Shown here piece after piece: positions 35,266 through 43,562 of a DNA stretch of 64,000 nucleotides. A model generated the notes under the pieces. The model ran no database searches. It saw only the letters and a program-made list of their open reading frames with translations, and was not told the DNA's origin. This DNA comes from Bacteroidaceae bacterium (GTDB lineage Bacteria; Bacteroidota; Bacteroidia; Bacteroidales; Bacteroidaceae), in NCBI GenBank assembly GCA_024401095.1, contig JAKSLR010000016.1, positions 1 to 64,000 of the forward strand. Reading direction: 5' to 3'. The position numbers were made by a program, and so were the translations under genes. The first letter of the stretch is position 1. The number at the start of each line of letters is the position of its first letter.

Positions 35266-36723
35266 ATGGCAACAACTAATAAAAAGAAGAAAACGCTTCG
35301 CACACAGAAGAAAAAGCAATGGCCCATGTTCATTGTGGTTACCCTACTCTATCTAGCATTCCTTTTTTGGGTTAAGAGTTGGTGGGGACTTCTAGTTCTT
35401 CCATTCATCTACGACAACTATATCACCCATTATATCAATTGGGGATGGTGGAAAGATGAAGAAGGAACTACTCGTTTTTTAATGAGTTGGGTAGACGCCA
35501 TAATCTTTGCTCTTGTGGCAGTTTACTTTGTCAACCAGTTCTTCTTTCAGAACTATGCCATACCATCTTCTTCTCTGGAGAAATCTCTGCTTACCGGTGA
35601 CTACCTATTTGTAAGCAAACTGAGTTATGGTCCACGTATTCCTAACACACCATTGACCATGCCTCTGACTCAACATACCATGCCAGTTACAGGTACTAAA
35701 AGCTATATGGAATGGCCTCAATGGGAATATCGCCGCGTAAAAGGATTGGGCGACGTAAAACTGAATGATATTGTGGTTTTCAATTATCCAAGTGGTGATT
35801 CAATCATTGTAAATCCTGCTTACCAGAATTGGGATTTATACGGAACCATATACCAGTTTGGCCGTCAGGTATTGGCAGATTCCAATGTTCCCGATTCACT
35901 TCCTGTCCTGGAACAACGTAAGAAATTTGAGCAGATATACAATGCAGGACACCGTTACATTCTGGAAAACAGCCAAGAATTCCAAGGCTTAGATTGGAGA
36001 CCAGTGGATAGACGTGAAAACTATGTAAAACGGTGTGTAGGTCTTCCAGGACAGACATTAGAAATAAAAGACCGCATTATCTATTTGGATGGGAAAGCCA
36101 ATAAAGAACCAGACAATGTGCAGTATAATTACATCGTAGACACTGCTCAGGACATTCCAGAAGAGCTCGCTCATAGCTTAGGTATAGCAGATGACGATTT
36201 AGGCCGCCCTACCCAAGGTAGATATATTCTTCCTTTGACAAAGGCTGCAAAGGAAGCATTGGAATCACACAAGGAAATTGTTTCCAATATTCAACTTTAT
36301 CCACAGACTGATGATACCAATATGTTCCCTCTGAACGGAAATAAGCATTGGACTTGTGACAATTATGGCCCTATCTGGATTCCAGCCAAAGGCCAGACCA
36401 TTGATCTTACCTTAGATAACCTCAGTCTTTACGAGCGCTGCATCAAGAATTATGAAGGCAATGAATTGGAGGTAAACAAGGATGGACAAATTCTCATCAA
36501 TGGTGAAATTGCTACAAGCTATACCTTTAAGATGGATTATTACTGGATGATGGGTGATAACCGCCATAACTCTCTGGATTCACGCTACTGGGGATTTGTG
36601 CCAGAAGACCATGTCGTAGGAAAGCCAATTGTTGTCTGGTGGTCTGTAGACAAAGACCGCAGCCTCTTTGACGGTGGCATACGCTGGAACCGCCTATTCC
36701 TCTGGGTTGATAATGTAAAATAA
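35266..36723 (+). CDS. lepB: Signal peptidase I (485 aa)
   Basis: The membrane Ser/Lys protease that removes Sec and Tat signal peptides. Two hydrophobic segments lie near the N-terminus (about 20-48 and 75-92). The catalytic Ser103 is in IPSSSLEKSLLTGDYLFVSK, Lys255 is in NYVKRCVGLPGQ, and the conserved box GDNRHNSLDSRYWGFVP is present near the end. At 485 residues it is much longer than the E. coli enzyme (324) because of insertions between the catalytic boxes, as is usual in Bacteroidota. Its stop overlaps the next ATG by one base (TAATG). Confidence 0.94.
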   Translation: MATTNKKKKTLRTQKKKQWPMFIVVTLLYLAFLFWVKSWWGLLVLPFIYDNYITHYINWGWWKDEEGTTRFLMSWVDAIIFALVAVYFVNQFFFQNYAIPSSSLEKSLLTGDYLFVSKLSYGPRIPNTPLTMPLTQHTMPVTGTKSYMEWPQWEYRRVKGLGDVKLNDIVVFNYPSGDSIIVNPAYQNWDLYGTIYQFGRQVLADSNVPDSLPVLEQRKKFEQIYNAGHRYILENSQEFQGLDWRPVDRRENYVKRCVGLPGQTLEIKDRIIYLDGKANKEPDNVQYNYIVDTAQDIPEELAHSLGIADDDLGRPTQGRYILPLTKAAKEALESHKEIVSNIQLYPQTDDTNMFPLNGNKHWTCDNYGPIWIPAKGQTIDLTLDNLSLYERCIKNYEGNELEVNKDGQILINGEIATSYTFKMDYYWMMGDNRHNSLDSRYWGFVPEDHVVGKPIVVWWSVDKDRSLFDGGIRWNRLFLWVDNVK

Positions 36724-37355
36724 TGAAGGTACTTTTATCTTCTGCCTATCTGGCGCCTATTCAGTACTATGCCTGGATGCTGGCTGCCGATGAAGTTCTA
36801 CTAGAACAGCATGACCATTATATAAAACAGACCTATCGTAACCGCTGCACTATTGCAGCGGCTGATGGTCCACTTTCCCTTACTATACCTATTATCAAGC
36901 CAGAAAATGAGAAATGTCCGATGAAGGACATTCGAATTTCTGATCACGGCAACTGGAGACACCTTCATTGGAATGCATTAAAATCGGCTTACCGTATGAG
37001 CCCATTTTGGGAGTACTACGAGGACGATTTCCGTCCGTTTTACGAGCAGAAATGGGAACTCCTGATGGATTACAACCAAGCTTTACAGGAAAAGGTCTGC
37101 GAACTGATAGACTTTACACCTAATATTACACGCACGGAGGCATTTATAAGCCTCTCTGAGGCAGGAATACAAGATTTAAGGGATGTAATACACCCAAAGC
37201 GAGAAATAGCCGTAGACGGGAAATTTCAGGCGATTCCCTACTACCAAGTCTTTAAGGAACGCCAAGGATTCCTTCCCAATATGAGCATCATGGACTTGCT
37301 TATGAATATGGGGCCTGAATCCATACTGATATTAAAAAATAGCCTGCTCGATTGA
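36723..37355 (+). CDS. WbqC-like family protein (210 aa)
   Basis: Resembles the WbqC/DUF6625 family, often linked to O-antigen or lipid glycosylation loci. Its start, LLSSAYLAPIQYYAWMLAADEVLLEQHDHYIKQTYRNRC, is the family hallmark. It is described as a putative nucleotide- or glycan-modifying enzyme, but the biochemical role is unknown. Translation is coupled to lepB. The last five codons and stop form part of the terminator hairpin at 37335-37368. Confidence 0.85.
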   Translation: MKVLLSSAYLAPIQYYAWMLAADEVLLEQHDHYIKQTYRNRCTIAAADGPLSLTIPIIKPENEKCPMKDIRISDHGNWRHLHWNALKSAYRMSPFWEYYEDDFRPFYEQKWELLMDYNQALQEKVCELIDFTPNITRTEAFISLSEAGIQDLRDVIHPKREIAVDGKFQAIPYYQVFKERQGFLPNMSIMDLLMNMGPESILILKNSLLD

Positions 37356-37368
37356 GCAGGCTATTTTT
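37335..37368. terminator. Bidirectional terminator overlapping the end of the WbqC-like gene
   Basis: A perfect 15-bp stem (37335-37349 with 37354-37368) has loop GATT and A/T runs on both flanks, so it can end both the plus-strand operon and the minus-strand frdB transcript. The stop TGA at 37353-37355 lies in the loop/stem. Confidence 0.9.
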
Positions 37369-37388
37369 ATTTTTGACCAGATTGGGAA

Positions 37389-38147
37389 TTAGTCAGCCAA
37401 CTTTGCCTTGATGAACTCACGGTTCAAGCGAGCAATGTTAGAGATGGTCTCACACTTAGGGCAAACTGCCTCACAAGCACGAGTGTTAGTACAGTTACCA
37501 AAGCCCAGCTCATCCATCTTAGCGACCATAGCCTTAGCACGCTTAGCAGCTTCTGGACGACCCTGAGGAAGCAATGCCAACTGGCTAACCTTTGATGAAA
37601 CGAACAACATGGCAGAACCATTCTTACAAGCTGCTACACAAGCACCACAACCGATACAAGAAGCGCAATCCATTGCCTCATCAGCATCCTGCTTAGGAAT
37701 CAGAATTGCATTTGCATCCTGAGGCGCACCAGTACGTACGGTAGTATAACCACCAGCCTGAATGATCTTATCGAAAGCTGTACGGTCTACCATACAGTCC
37801 TTAATTACTGGGAAACCAGCTGAACGCCAAGGCTCAACAGTGATGGTTTCACCATCCTTGAACTTACGCATGTACAACTGACAGGTGGTAGCACCACGCT
37901 CTGTCTTACCATGAGGTGTACCATTGATGTACAGAGAGCACATACCACAGATACCCTCGCGGCAGTCATGATCAAAAACGAAAGGTTCCTTACCTGCGTT
38001 GATCAGCTGCTCGTTCATAATATCAAGCATCTCCAGGAAAGAGGTATCGTCTGGAATATCCTTCATTACCTCAGACTCGAAATGTCCTGCATCCTTTGGA
38101 CCGTTCTGCTTCCAGAATTTTACAGTTACAGTTATATTTTTAGCCAT
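37389..38147 (-). CDS. frdB: Fumarate reductase/succinate dehydrogenase iron-sulfur subunit (252 aa)
   Basis: Transfers electrons between FrdA flavin and the FrdC quinone site. The [2Fe-2S] ligands are Cys62, Cys67, Cys70 and Cys89 ([12 protein letters not shown]). The [4Fe-4S]/[3Fe-4S] region has [14 protein letters not shown] and [14 protein letters not shown] chose the ATG at 38147 ([12 protein letters not shown]), because an earlier in-frame TTG immediately follows the frdA stop. In anaerobic Bacteroidales the complex mainly runs as a fumarate reductase giving succinate. Confidence 0.95.
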   Translation of the reverse strand: MAKNITVTVKFWKQNGPKDAGHFESEVMKDIPDDTSFLEMLDIMNEQLINAGKEPFVFDHDCREGICGMCSLYINGTPHGKTERGATTCQLYMRKFKDGETITVEPWRSAGFPVIKDCMVDRTAFDKIIQAGGYTTVRTGAPQDANAILIPKQDADEAMDCASCIGCGACVAACKNGSAMLFVSSKVSQLALLPQGRPEAAKRAKAMVAKMDELGFGNCTNTRACEAVCPKCETISNIARLNREFIKAKLAD

Positions 38148-38174
38148 TTTTGTAATCTTTTTTAGGTTTGACAA

Positions 38175-40157
38175 TTAGTTCTTATAGTTACGAGTCTGAA
38201 CCTTAATTGCCTCATACTCCAGAGGTTCCTTAATCAAAGTAGGAGCTGCTGCATCTGAGCCTTCATACTTCCAGCAACCTACATAGAAGAAGTTAGCGTC
38301 ATCACGCTTAGCCTCGCCTTCCTCAGTCTGATGCTCCTCACGGAAGTGACCACCACAAGACTCCTCACGGCTCAATGCATCGTATGCAATCAACTTACCC
38401 ATGGTGATGAAGTCATCCAAGTGAATAGCCTTATCCAACTCAACATTCAAGCCCTCGCGAGAACCTGGAATGAACAAATTGGTATCGAACTCCTTACGCA
38501 ACTCGTCGATCTTCTTGATACCAGTCTCCAAACCTTCCTTGGTACGACCCATACCGATGTACTCCCAACAAATGTGACCCAATTCCTTGTGGATAGAATC
38601 AACAGAGCGCTTACCCTTAATATTAAGAAGCTTCTGGATACGTGCCTCTGTAGCTGCCTCAACCTCAGCGAACTCAGGAGCATCGGTAGAAATCTTTGGC
38701 CAAATTGCCTGATCTGCCAAGTAGTTCTGAATAGTATATGGTAATACGAAATAACCATCAGCCAGACCCTGCATCAAAGCAGAAGCACCCAGACGGTTAG
38801 CACCGTGGTCAGAGAAGTTACACTCACCAATAGCAAACAAGCCAGGGATAGAAGTCTGCAACTCATAGTCAACCCAGATACCACCCATAGTATAGTGGAT
38901 AGCAGGGAAGATCATCATTGGCTTATAATAATCAATGCCATTAACGGTCTTAACCTTCTCACCAGGATTTACATCGGTGATTTCCTCATACATGTCGAAC
39001 AAGTTGCCATAACGCTGACGAACAACATCAATACCCAAACGCTGGATAGACTCAGAGAAATCCAAGAATACAGCCAAACCAGTATTGTTTACACCGAAGC
39101 CCTTGTCGCAACGCTCCTTAGCAGCACGAGATGCAACGTCACGTGGAACCAAGTTACCGAATGCAGGATAACGACGCTCCAAGTAGTAGTCACGATCTTC
39201 CTCTGGAATATCCCAACCCTGCTTAGTACCGTCCTGCAGACCCTTAGCATCTTCCAACTTCTTAGGAACCCAGATACGACCATCGTTACGCAGAGACTCA
39301 GACATCAAAGTCAACTTAGACTGCTTGTCACCGTGTACAGGAATACAAGTAGGGTGAATCTGAACGTAACATGGATTTGCAAAGTAAGCACCCTTACGAT
39401 AGCAAGACATTGCAGCTGTACAGTTACAACCCATAGCGTTAGTTGACAAGAAATAAGTGTTACCATAACCACCAGTACCGATAACAACAGCATTTGCAGA
39501 GAAACGCTCCAACTTACCAGTTACCAAATTCTTAGCGATGATACCACGAGCACGACCGTCAACGATAACTACATCCAACATCTCATAACGAGTGTACAAC
39601 TTAACCTTCTTAGCCTGAATCTGGCAAGAAAGTGCAGAATAAGCACCCAGCAACAACTGCTGACCAGTCTGACCCTTAGCATAGAAAGTACGAGAAACCT
39701 GAGCACCACCGAATGAACGGTTTGCCAAAGTACCTCCGTATTCACGAGCGAAAGGAACACCCTGTGCAACGCACTGGTCGATGATGGCGTTAGAAACCTC
39801 AGCCAAACGATAAACGTTAGCCTCGCGAGCACGGTAGTCACCACCCTTTACAGTATCGTAGAACAAACGGTAAACAGAGTCACCATCGTTCTGATAATTC
39901 TTAGCAGCATTGATACCACCCTGTGCAGCAATAGAGTGTGCACGACGTGGAGAATCCTGAATACAGAAGTTCAGGACATTGAAACCCATCTCACCCAGAG
40001 AAGCTGCTGCAGAAGCACCAGCCAGACCTGTACCAACTACGATTACATCGAGCTTCAGCTTATTCTTTGGGTTTACCAAACGCTGATGTGCCTTATAATT
40101 TGACCACTTTTCAGCAACAGGTCCTTCAGGAATTTTTGAATCTATATTGATAGCCAT
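38175..40157 (-). CDS. frdA: Fumarate reductase/succinate dehydrogenase flavoprotein subunit (660 aa)
   Basis: The catalytic subunit with covalently bound FAD. It has the N-terminal nucleotide loop [10 protein letters not shown], the flavinylation segment [18 protein letters not shown], and the active-site region around HPTCIPVHG, followed by [18 protein letters not shown]. The length of about 660 residues is typical of the type B (di-heme) succinate:quinone oxidoreductase class in Bacteroidales. Encoded between frdC and frdB in one minus-strand operon. Confidence 0.97.
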   Translation of the reverse strand: MAINIDSKIPEGPVAEKWSNYKAHQRLVNPKNKLKLDVIVVGTGLAGASAAASLGEMGFNVLNFCIQDSPRRAHSIAAQGGINAAKNYQNDGDSVYRLFYDTVKGGDYRAREANVYRLAEVSNAIIDQCVAQGVPFAREYGGTLANRSFGGAQVSRTFYAKGQTGQQLLLGAYSALSCQIQAKKVKLYTRYEMLDVVIVDGRARGIIAKNLVTGKLERFSANAVVIGTGGYGNTYFLSTNAMGCNCTAAMSCYRKGAYFANPCYVQIHPTCIPVHGDKQSKLTLMSESLRNDGRIWVPKKLEDAKGLQDGTKQGWDIPEEDRDYYLERRYPAFGNLVPRDVASRAAKERCDKGFGVNNTGLAVFLDFSESIQRLGIDVVRQRYGNLFDMYEEITDVNPGEKVKTVNGIDYYKPMMIFPAIHYTMGGIWVDYELQTSIPGLFAIGECNFSDHGANRLGASALMQGLADGYFVLPYTIQNYLADQAIWPKISTDAPEFAEVEAATEARIQKLLNIKGKRSVDSIHKELGHICWEYIGMGRTKEGLETGIKKIDELRKEFDTNLFIPGSREGLNVELDKAIHLDDFITMGKLIAYDALSREESCGGHFREEHQTEEGEAKRDDANFFYVGCWKYEGSDAAAPTLIKEPLEYEAIKVQTRNYKN

Positions 40158-40178
40158 AATGCAATTACAATTTAGAGA

Positions 40179-40895
40179 TTAAAACTTTTTGATAGCAAAA
40201 GGAAGAACATTACCATCCAAACCACCACAGCAATCTGGGCAGAAAGTGAATGCAAGAGCAACAATCAGGAAGAATACCATGATAATGGTTACCCAGGCAT
40301 TACCAATGCAACGCCAACGCTCAAACCAAATATGACCACTCCAACCCATAGTCTGCATAGCTGACCAGAAACCGTGGGTCATGTGGAACCAGATTGCAGC
40401 AATCCAAACAACATAGATAACGGTGTATACTGGATTGGCGAAAGTAGCTACAATCCACTCAAAACCGTCTGTTGGAGAAATTGCATTATGAACACCTACG
40501 ATTTCAGCAAACATCATGTTATACCAGAAATTGAACAGGTGAAGCAACAAACCAAGAGCAATGATCAAACCAAGAACAAACATGTTCTGGCTAGCCCACT
40601 CTACCTTTGCAGGCTTCTCAGTAACAGCATATTTGTTGCTACCACGAGCCTTCTTGTTCTGAAGAGTCAGAATAAGAGCATAGATGATGTGAATAACTAC
40701 CAAAGCGCCCAAACCAATAGTAGCAACAATTGCGTACCAGTTTGAACCAAGCAATTCACAAATCTGGTTGTAAGCCTCCTTGCTGAAAAGAGCAACTACG
40801 TTCATGCAACCATGGAACGTAAGGAATAGAATCAAGGCAGCACCAGTTACTGACATGACTACCTTTCTTCCGATTGAAGAGTTAAATAACCACAT
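40179..40895 (-). CDS. frdC: Fumarate reductase cytochrome b subunit, type B (238 aa)
   Basis: The membrane anchor with five hydrophobic helices. Histidines in the helices (FHGCMNVVALF, VIHIIYALIL, LLHLFNFWYN, WFHMTHGFWSA) fit the four axial ligands of the two hemes b in the type B family. The protein links quinone/quinol chemistry to FrdAB. It is the first gene of the operon, behind a strong promoter. Confidence 0.95.
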   Translation of the reverse strand: MWLFNSSIGRKVVMSVTGAALILFLTFHGCMNVVALFSKEAYNQICELLGSNWYAIVATIGLGALVVIHIIYALILTLQNKKARGSNKYAVTEKPAKVEWASQNMFVLGLIIALGLLLHLFNFWYNMMFAEIVGVHNAISPTDGFEWIVATFANPVYTVIYVVWIAAIWFHMTHGFWSAMQTMGWSGHIWFERWRCIGNAWVTIIMVFFLIVALAFTFCPDCCGGLDGNVLPFAIKKF

Positions 40896-40968
40896 AAATG
40901 ATTGATTTTTAAATTATTAATTAATTGATTTAGAATTTCCTTATAATAGGGTTCACGCGTTATCGGTA

Positions 40969-40999
40969 CAAATTTAAATAAATTTCTCGTTTCATCAAA
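40969..40999 (-). promoter_or_regulatory. Promoter of frdCAB
   Basis: On the minus strand, TTTG (40999-40996), a 19-nt spacer, then TAAATTTG (40976-40969): both consensus boxes at canonical spacing, about 73 nt before the frdC start. Confidence 0.82.
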
Positions 41000-41047
41000 G
41001 GTTTAGAGTTTTTTTTCTAAATTCTTTTTTAATAACGTACTTTACAT

Positions 41048-41055
41048 TATCTTTG
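41048..41055 (+). promoter_or_regulatory. -7 element 7 nt before the mnmG start codon
   Basis: TATCTTTG, a perfect TAnnTTTG, leaves only 7 nt to the ATG at 41063. It predicts a very short leader. TTTT at 41025-41028 is the nearest -33 candidate (spacer 19). Confidence 0.68.
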
Positions 41056-41062
41056 CAAACAA

Positions 41063-42937
41063 ATGGTAAAATTTAATTACGACGTCATCGTTGTTGGGGC
41101 TGGACATGCTGGTTGTGAAGCTGCTGCTGCTGCCGCAAACTTAGGAGCCAAGACCTGTCTGGTAACGATGGACATGAACAAAATAGCACAAATGAGCTGC
41201 AATCCGGCCATTGGTGGAATAGCCAAAGGACAGATTGTAAGAGAAATTGATGCCCTAGGCGGATACATGGGCATAGTCACAGATCGTACCGCAATTCAGT
41301 TCCGAATGCTCAACATTTCAAAAGGACCTGCCATGTGGAGTCCAAGAGCCCAATGTGACAGAGGCAAATATATTTGGACATGGAGAGAGGTGTTGGATCA
41401 AATCCCAAATCTTTTTATCTGGCAAGACCAAGCAAAAGATCTTATCGTTCAAAAGGGAAAAGCCATTGGCATTAAAACCTATCTAGATGTTGAGATTTAC
41501 GCAAAATCCATCGTCATAACAGCAGGTACATTCCTAAACGGACTAATGCATTTTGGACGTACTCAACTTCCAGGAGGACGAGTAGCGGAGCCCGCTTCAT
41601 TATGTTTGACCGAAAGCATAACGCAACACGGAATCATCAGCGGACGCATGAAGACTGGGACCCCTGTCCGAATAGACAAACGCAGTGTACATTTTGATGA
41701 TATGGAAATTCAAAATGGAGAAAACACCTTCCACAAATTTTCCTACATAAGCGAAGAGCGAAAGTTAAAGCAGCTTCCATGCTGGACATTTAACACCAAT
41801 GAAAAAGTACATCAGATTTTAAGAGATAATCTCAAGGAATCTCCCCTCTTCAATGGGCAGATACGAAGCATAGGACCCAGATATTGTCCAAGCATTGAGA
41901 CTAAAATTGTGACTTTTGCCGATAAAGACCAACACCCATTGTTTTTAGAGCCAGAAGGAGAAAACACCAATGAGATGTATCTTAATGGCTTCTCTTCTTC
42001 ACTTCCAATAGAAGTCCAAATCAACGCACTAAAGCAGATACCAGCATTACGAGATATGGAAATATACCGTCCTGGATATGCTATAGAATATGATTACTTT
42101 GATCCGACTCAGCTAAAGCACACCCTGGAATCAAAAATTGTAGAGAACCTCTATTTTGCAGGACAAGTAAATGGTACAACAGGTTACGAGGAAGCTGCAG
42201 GGCAAGGACTAATTGCAGGAGCAAACGCAGCTTTAAAATGTGTAGGTACTAAAGAATTAATCCTGGGAAGAGACGAAGCTTATATTGGTGTTTTAATTGA
42301 TGATCTGGTAACCAAAGGTGTAGATGAGCCATATAGAATGTTTACCTCAAGAGCCGAATACAGAATACTCTTAAGGCAAGACGATGCAGATATGAGACTC
42401 ACAGAAAAGTCTTGGAATTTAGGACTAGCCAAAAATGACAGATATCAATACTTACAAGAAAAGAAAAGAGAAATTGATAAAATCTGGAAATTCTGTCAAG
42501 ACTTCTCTATAAAAGCAAATCTCATAAACACAGCATTAGAGCAGATAGGCACTACCCCATTGACCAGAGGATGCAAATTATTTGATTTGATAGGAAGGCC
42601 ACAGGTAACCATAAATAATATATCAGAACACATTCCTTCGTTTAAATCTATGCTAAATAGTATTCCAAATAGAAAAGAGGAAATTATTGAAGCAGCAGAA
42701 ATTGGTATTAAATACAAGGGGTATATTGAAAGAGAACGGCAGGTAGCAGAGAAGATGCAAAGACTAGAGAACATCAGAATAAAAGGTGTATTCGATTATT
42801 CAAATCTCCAGTCTTTATCAACTGAAGCAAGGCAAAAGCTCATAAAGATTGACCCTGTCACATTAGCACAAGCAAGCAGAATTCCAGGAGTATCACCATC
42901 GGATATTAATGTACTGCTGGTATTAATGGGGCGATAG
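41063..42937 (+). CDS. mnmG: tRNA 5-carboxymethylaminomethyluridine synthesis enzyme MnmG/GidA (624 aa)
   Basis: With MnmE, modifies the wobble uridine 34 of several tRNAs. The FAD-binding loop GAGHAG is at residues 12-17. The family signatures MSCNPAIGGIAKGQIVREIDALGG, TAGTFLNG and GQVNGTTGYEEAAGQGL are complete. The length is normal (E. coli 629). gidA/mnmG is often found near the replication origin; here a parS-like site follows directly. mnmE is not in the window. Confidence 0.98.
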   Translation: MVKFNYDVIVVGAGHAGCEAAAAAANLGAKTCLVTMDMNKIAQMSCNPAIGGIAKGQIVREIDALGGYMGIVTDRTAIQFRMLNISKGPAMWSPRAQCDRGKYIWTWREVLDQIPNLFIWQDQAKDLIVQKGKAIGIKTYLDVEIYAKSIVITAGTFLNGLMHFGRTQLPGGRVAEPASLCLTESITQHGIISGRMKTGTPVRIDKRSVHFDDMEIQNGENTFHKFSYISEERKLKQLPCWTFNTNEKVHQILRDNLKESPLFNGQIRSIGPRYCPSIETKIVTFADKDQHPLFLEPEGENTNEMYLNGFSSSLPIEVQINALKQIPALRDMEIYRPGYAIEYDYFDPTQLKHTLESKIVENLYFAGQVNGTTGYEEAAGQGLIAGANAALKCVGTKELILGRDEAYIGVLIDDLVTKGVDEPYRMFTSRAEYRILLRQDDADMRLTEKSWNLGLAKNDRYQYLQEKKREIDKIWKFCQDFSIKANLINTALEQIGTTPLTRGCKLFDLIGRPQVTINNISEHIPSFKSMLNSIPNRKEEIIEAAEIGIKYKGYIERERQVAEKMQRLENIRIKGVFDYSNLQSLSTEARQKLIKIDPVTLAQASRIPGVSPSDINVLLVLMGR

Positions 42938-42953
42938 TGTTCCACGTGAAACA
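42938..42953. promoter_or_regulatory. parS-like centromere site
   Basis: TGTTCCACGTGAAACA is identical to a known B. subtilis parS sequence and one base from the symmetrical consensus TGTTTCACGTGAAACA. It lies directly after the mnmG stop codon (1 nt inside the intergenic gap) and before apt. It should be bound by a chromosomal ParB. Confidence 0.82.
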
Positions 42954-42986
42954 TTTTTAATAATAATATAAAATAAAAACCAGATA

Positions 42987-43520
42987 ATGAATACAGAATT
43001 ACTACTAAAAAACCTTAGAGTTGTGCCTGATTTTCCGATAAAAGGAATACAATTTTATGATGTAACAACTCTATTCAAAAATGCGGAATGCATTAAAATA
43101 CTCGTAAATGAACTGTATGAAATATATAAAGATAAGGGAATAACTAAAATAGTTGGAATTGAATCTAGAGGCTTTATCATTGGATCAATCCTAGCAGAAA
43201 AGCTAAATGCAGGTATTGTTTTAGCAAGAAAACCCGGTAAACTACCAGCTGATACCATAGAAGAAAGCTACGGAAAAGAATATGGAAAAGATGTAATTCA
43301 GATACATAAAGATGCTATTGATGAAAATGATGTAGTTTTAATACATGATGATCTTTTGGCAACAGGTGGTAGTATGAAAGCAGCATACAATCTTGTCCAG
43401 AAATTTAATCCAGTAAAAACGCACATAAATGTTCTTTTAGAACTAGTTGATTTAAAAGGTAGAGAAATATTTGACCCTAATATAGAATTAACATCCCTAC
43501 TGGAACTTCACGGGGAATAA
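42987..43520 (+). CDS. apt: Adenine phosphoribosyltransferase (177 aa)
   Basis: Salvages adenine to AMP using PRPP. The phosphoribosyltransferase PRPP loop is seen as VVLIHDDLLATGGSM. The N-terminal part (RVVPDFPIKGIQFYDVTTLFK) and the GIESRGFIIGS segment are diagnostic for Apt. Normal length. It lies 49 nt after mnmG, across the parS-like site, and ends before a hairpin terminator. Confidence 0.97.
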   Translation: MNTELLLKNLRVVPDFPIKGIQFYDVTTLFKNAECIKILVNELYEIYKDKGITKIVGIESRGFIIGSILAEKLNAGIVLARKPGKLPADTIEESYGKEYGKDVIQIHKDAIDENDVVLIHDDLLATGGSMKAAYNLVQKFNPVKTHINVLLELVDLKGREIFDPNIELTSLLELHGE

Positions 43521-43523
43521 CAA

Positions 43524-43548
43524 AAAGGCGGGACAATGACCCGCCTTT
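43524..43548 (+). terminator. Hairpin terminator after apt
   Basis: AAAGGCGGG (43524-43532) pairs with CCCGCCTTT (43540-43548), with a 7-nt loop. The following U-tract is weak (TTTCCTATTT). An apparent earlier ATG for uvrC at 43536 lies in the loop, so it is not used. Confidence 0.7.
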
Positions 43549-43562
43549 CCTATTTAATAAAA

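Noticed and set aside
36297..36305. Perfect DnaA box TTATCCACA inside lepB
   Set aside because: A single isolated 9-mer inside a coding region is expected by chance in 64 kb and has no A+T-rich partner region.
38331..39446. Long open frames antisense to frdA
   Set aside because: They are shadows of the real flavoprotein gene; their translations have no domain features and frdA is fully supported.
43536..43562. Upstream nine-codon extension of uvrC
   Set aside because: The start lies in the loop of the apt terminator; the ATG at 43563 fits the family N-terminus.
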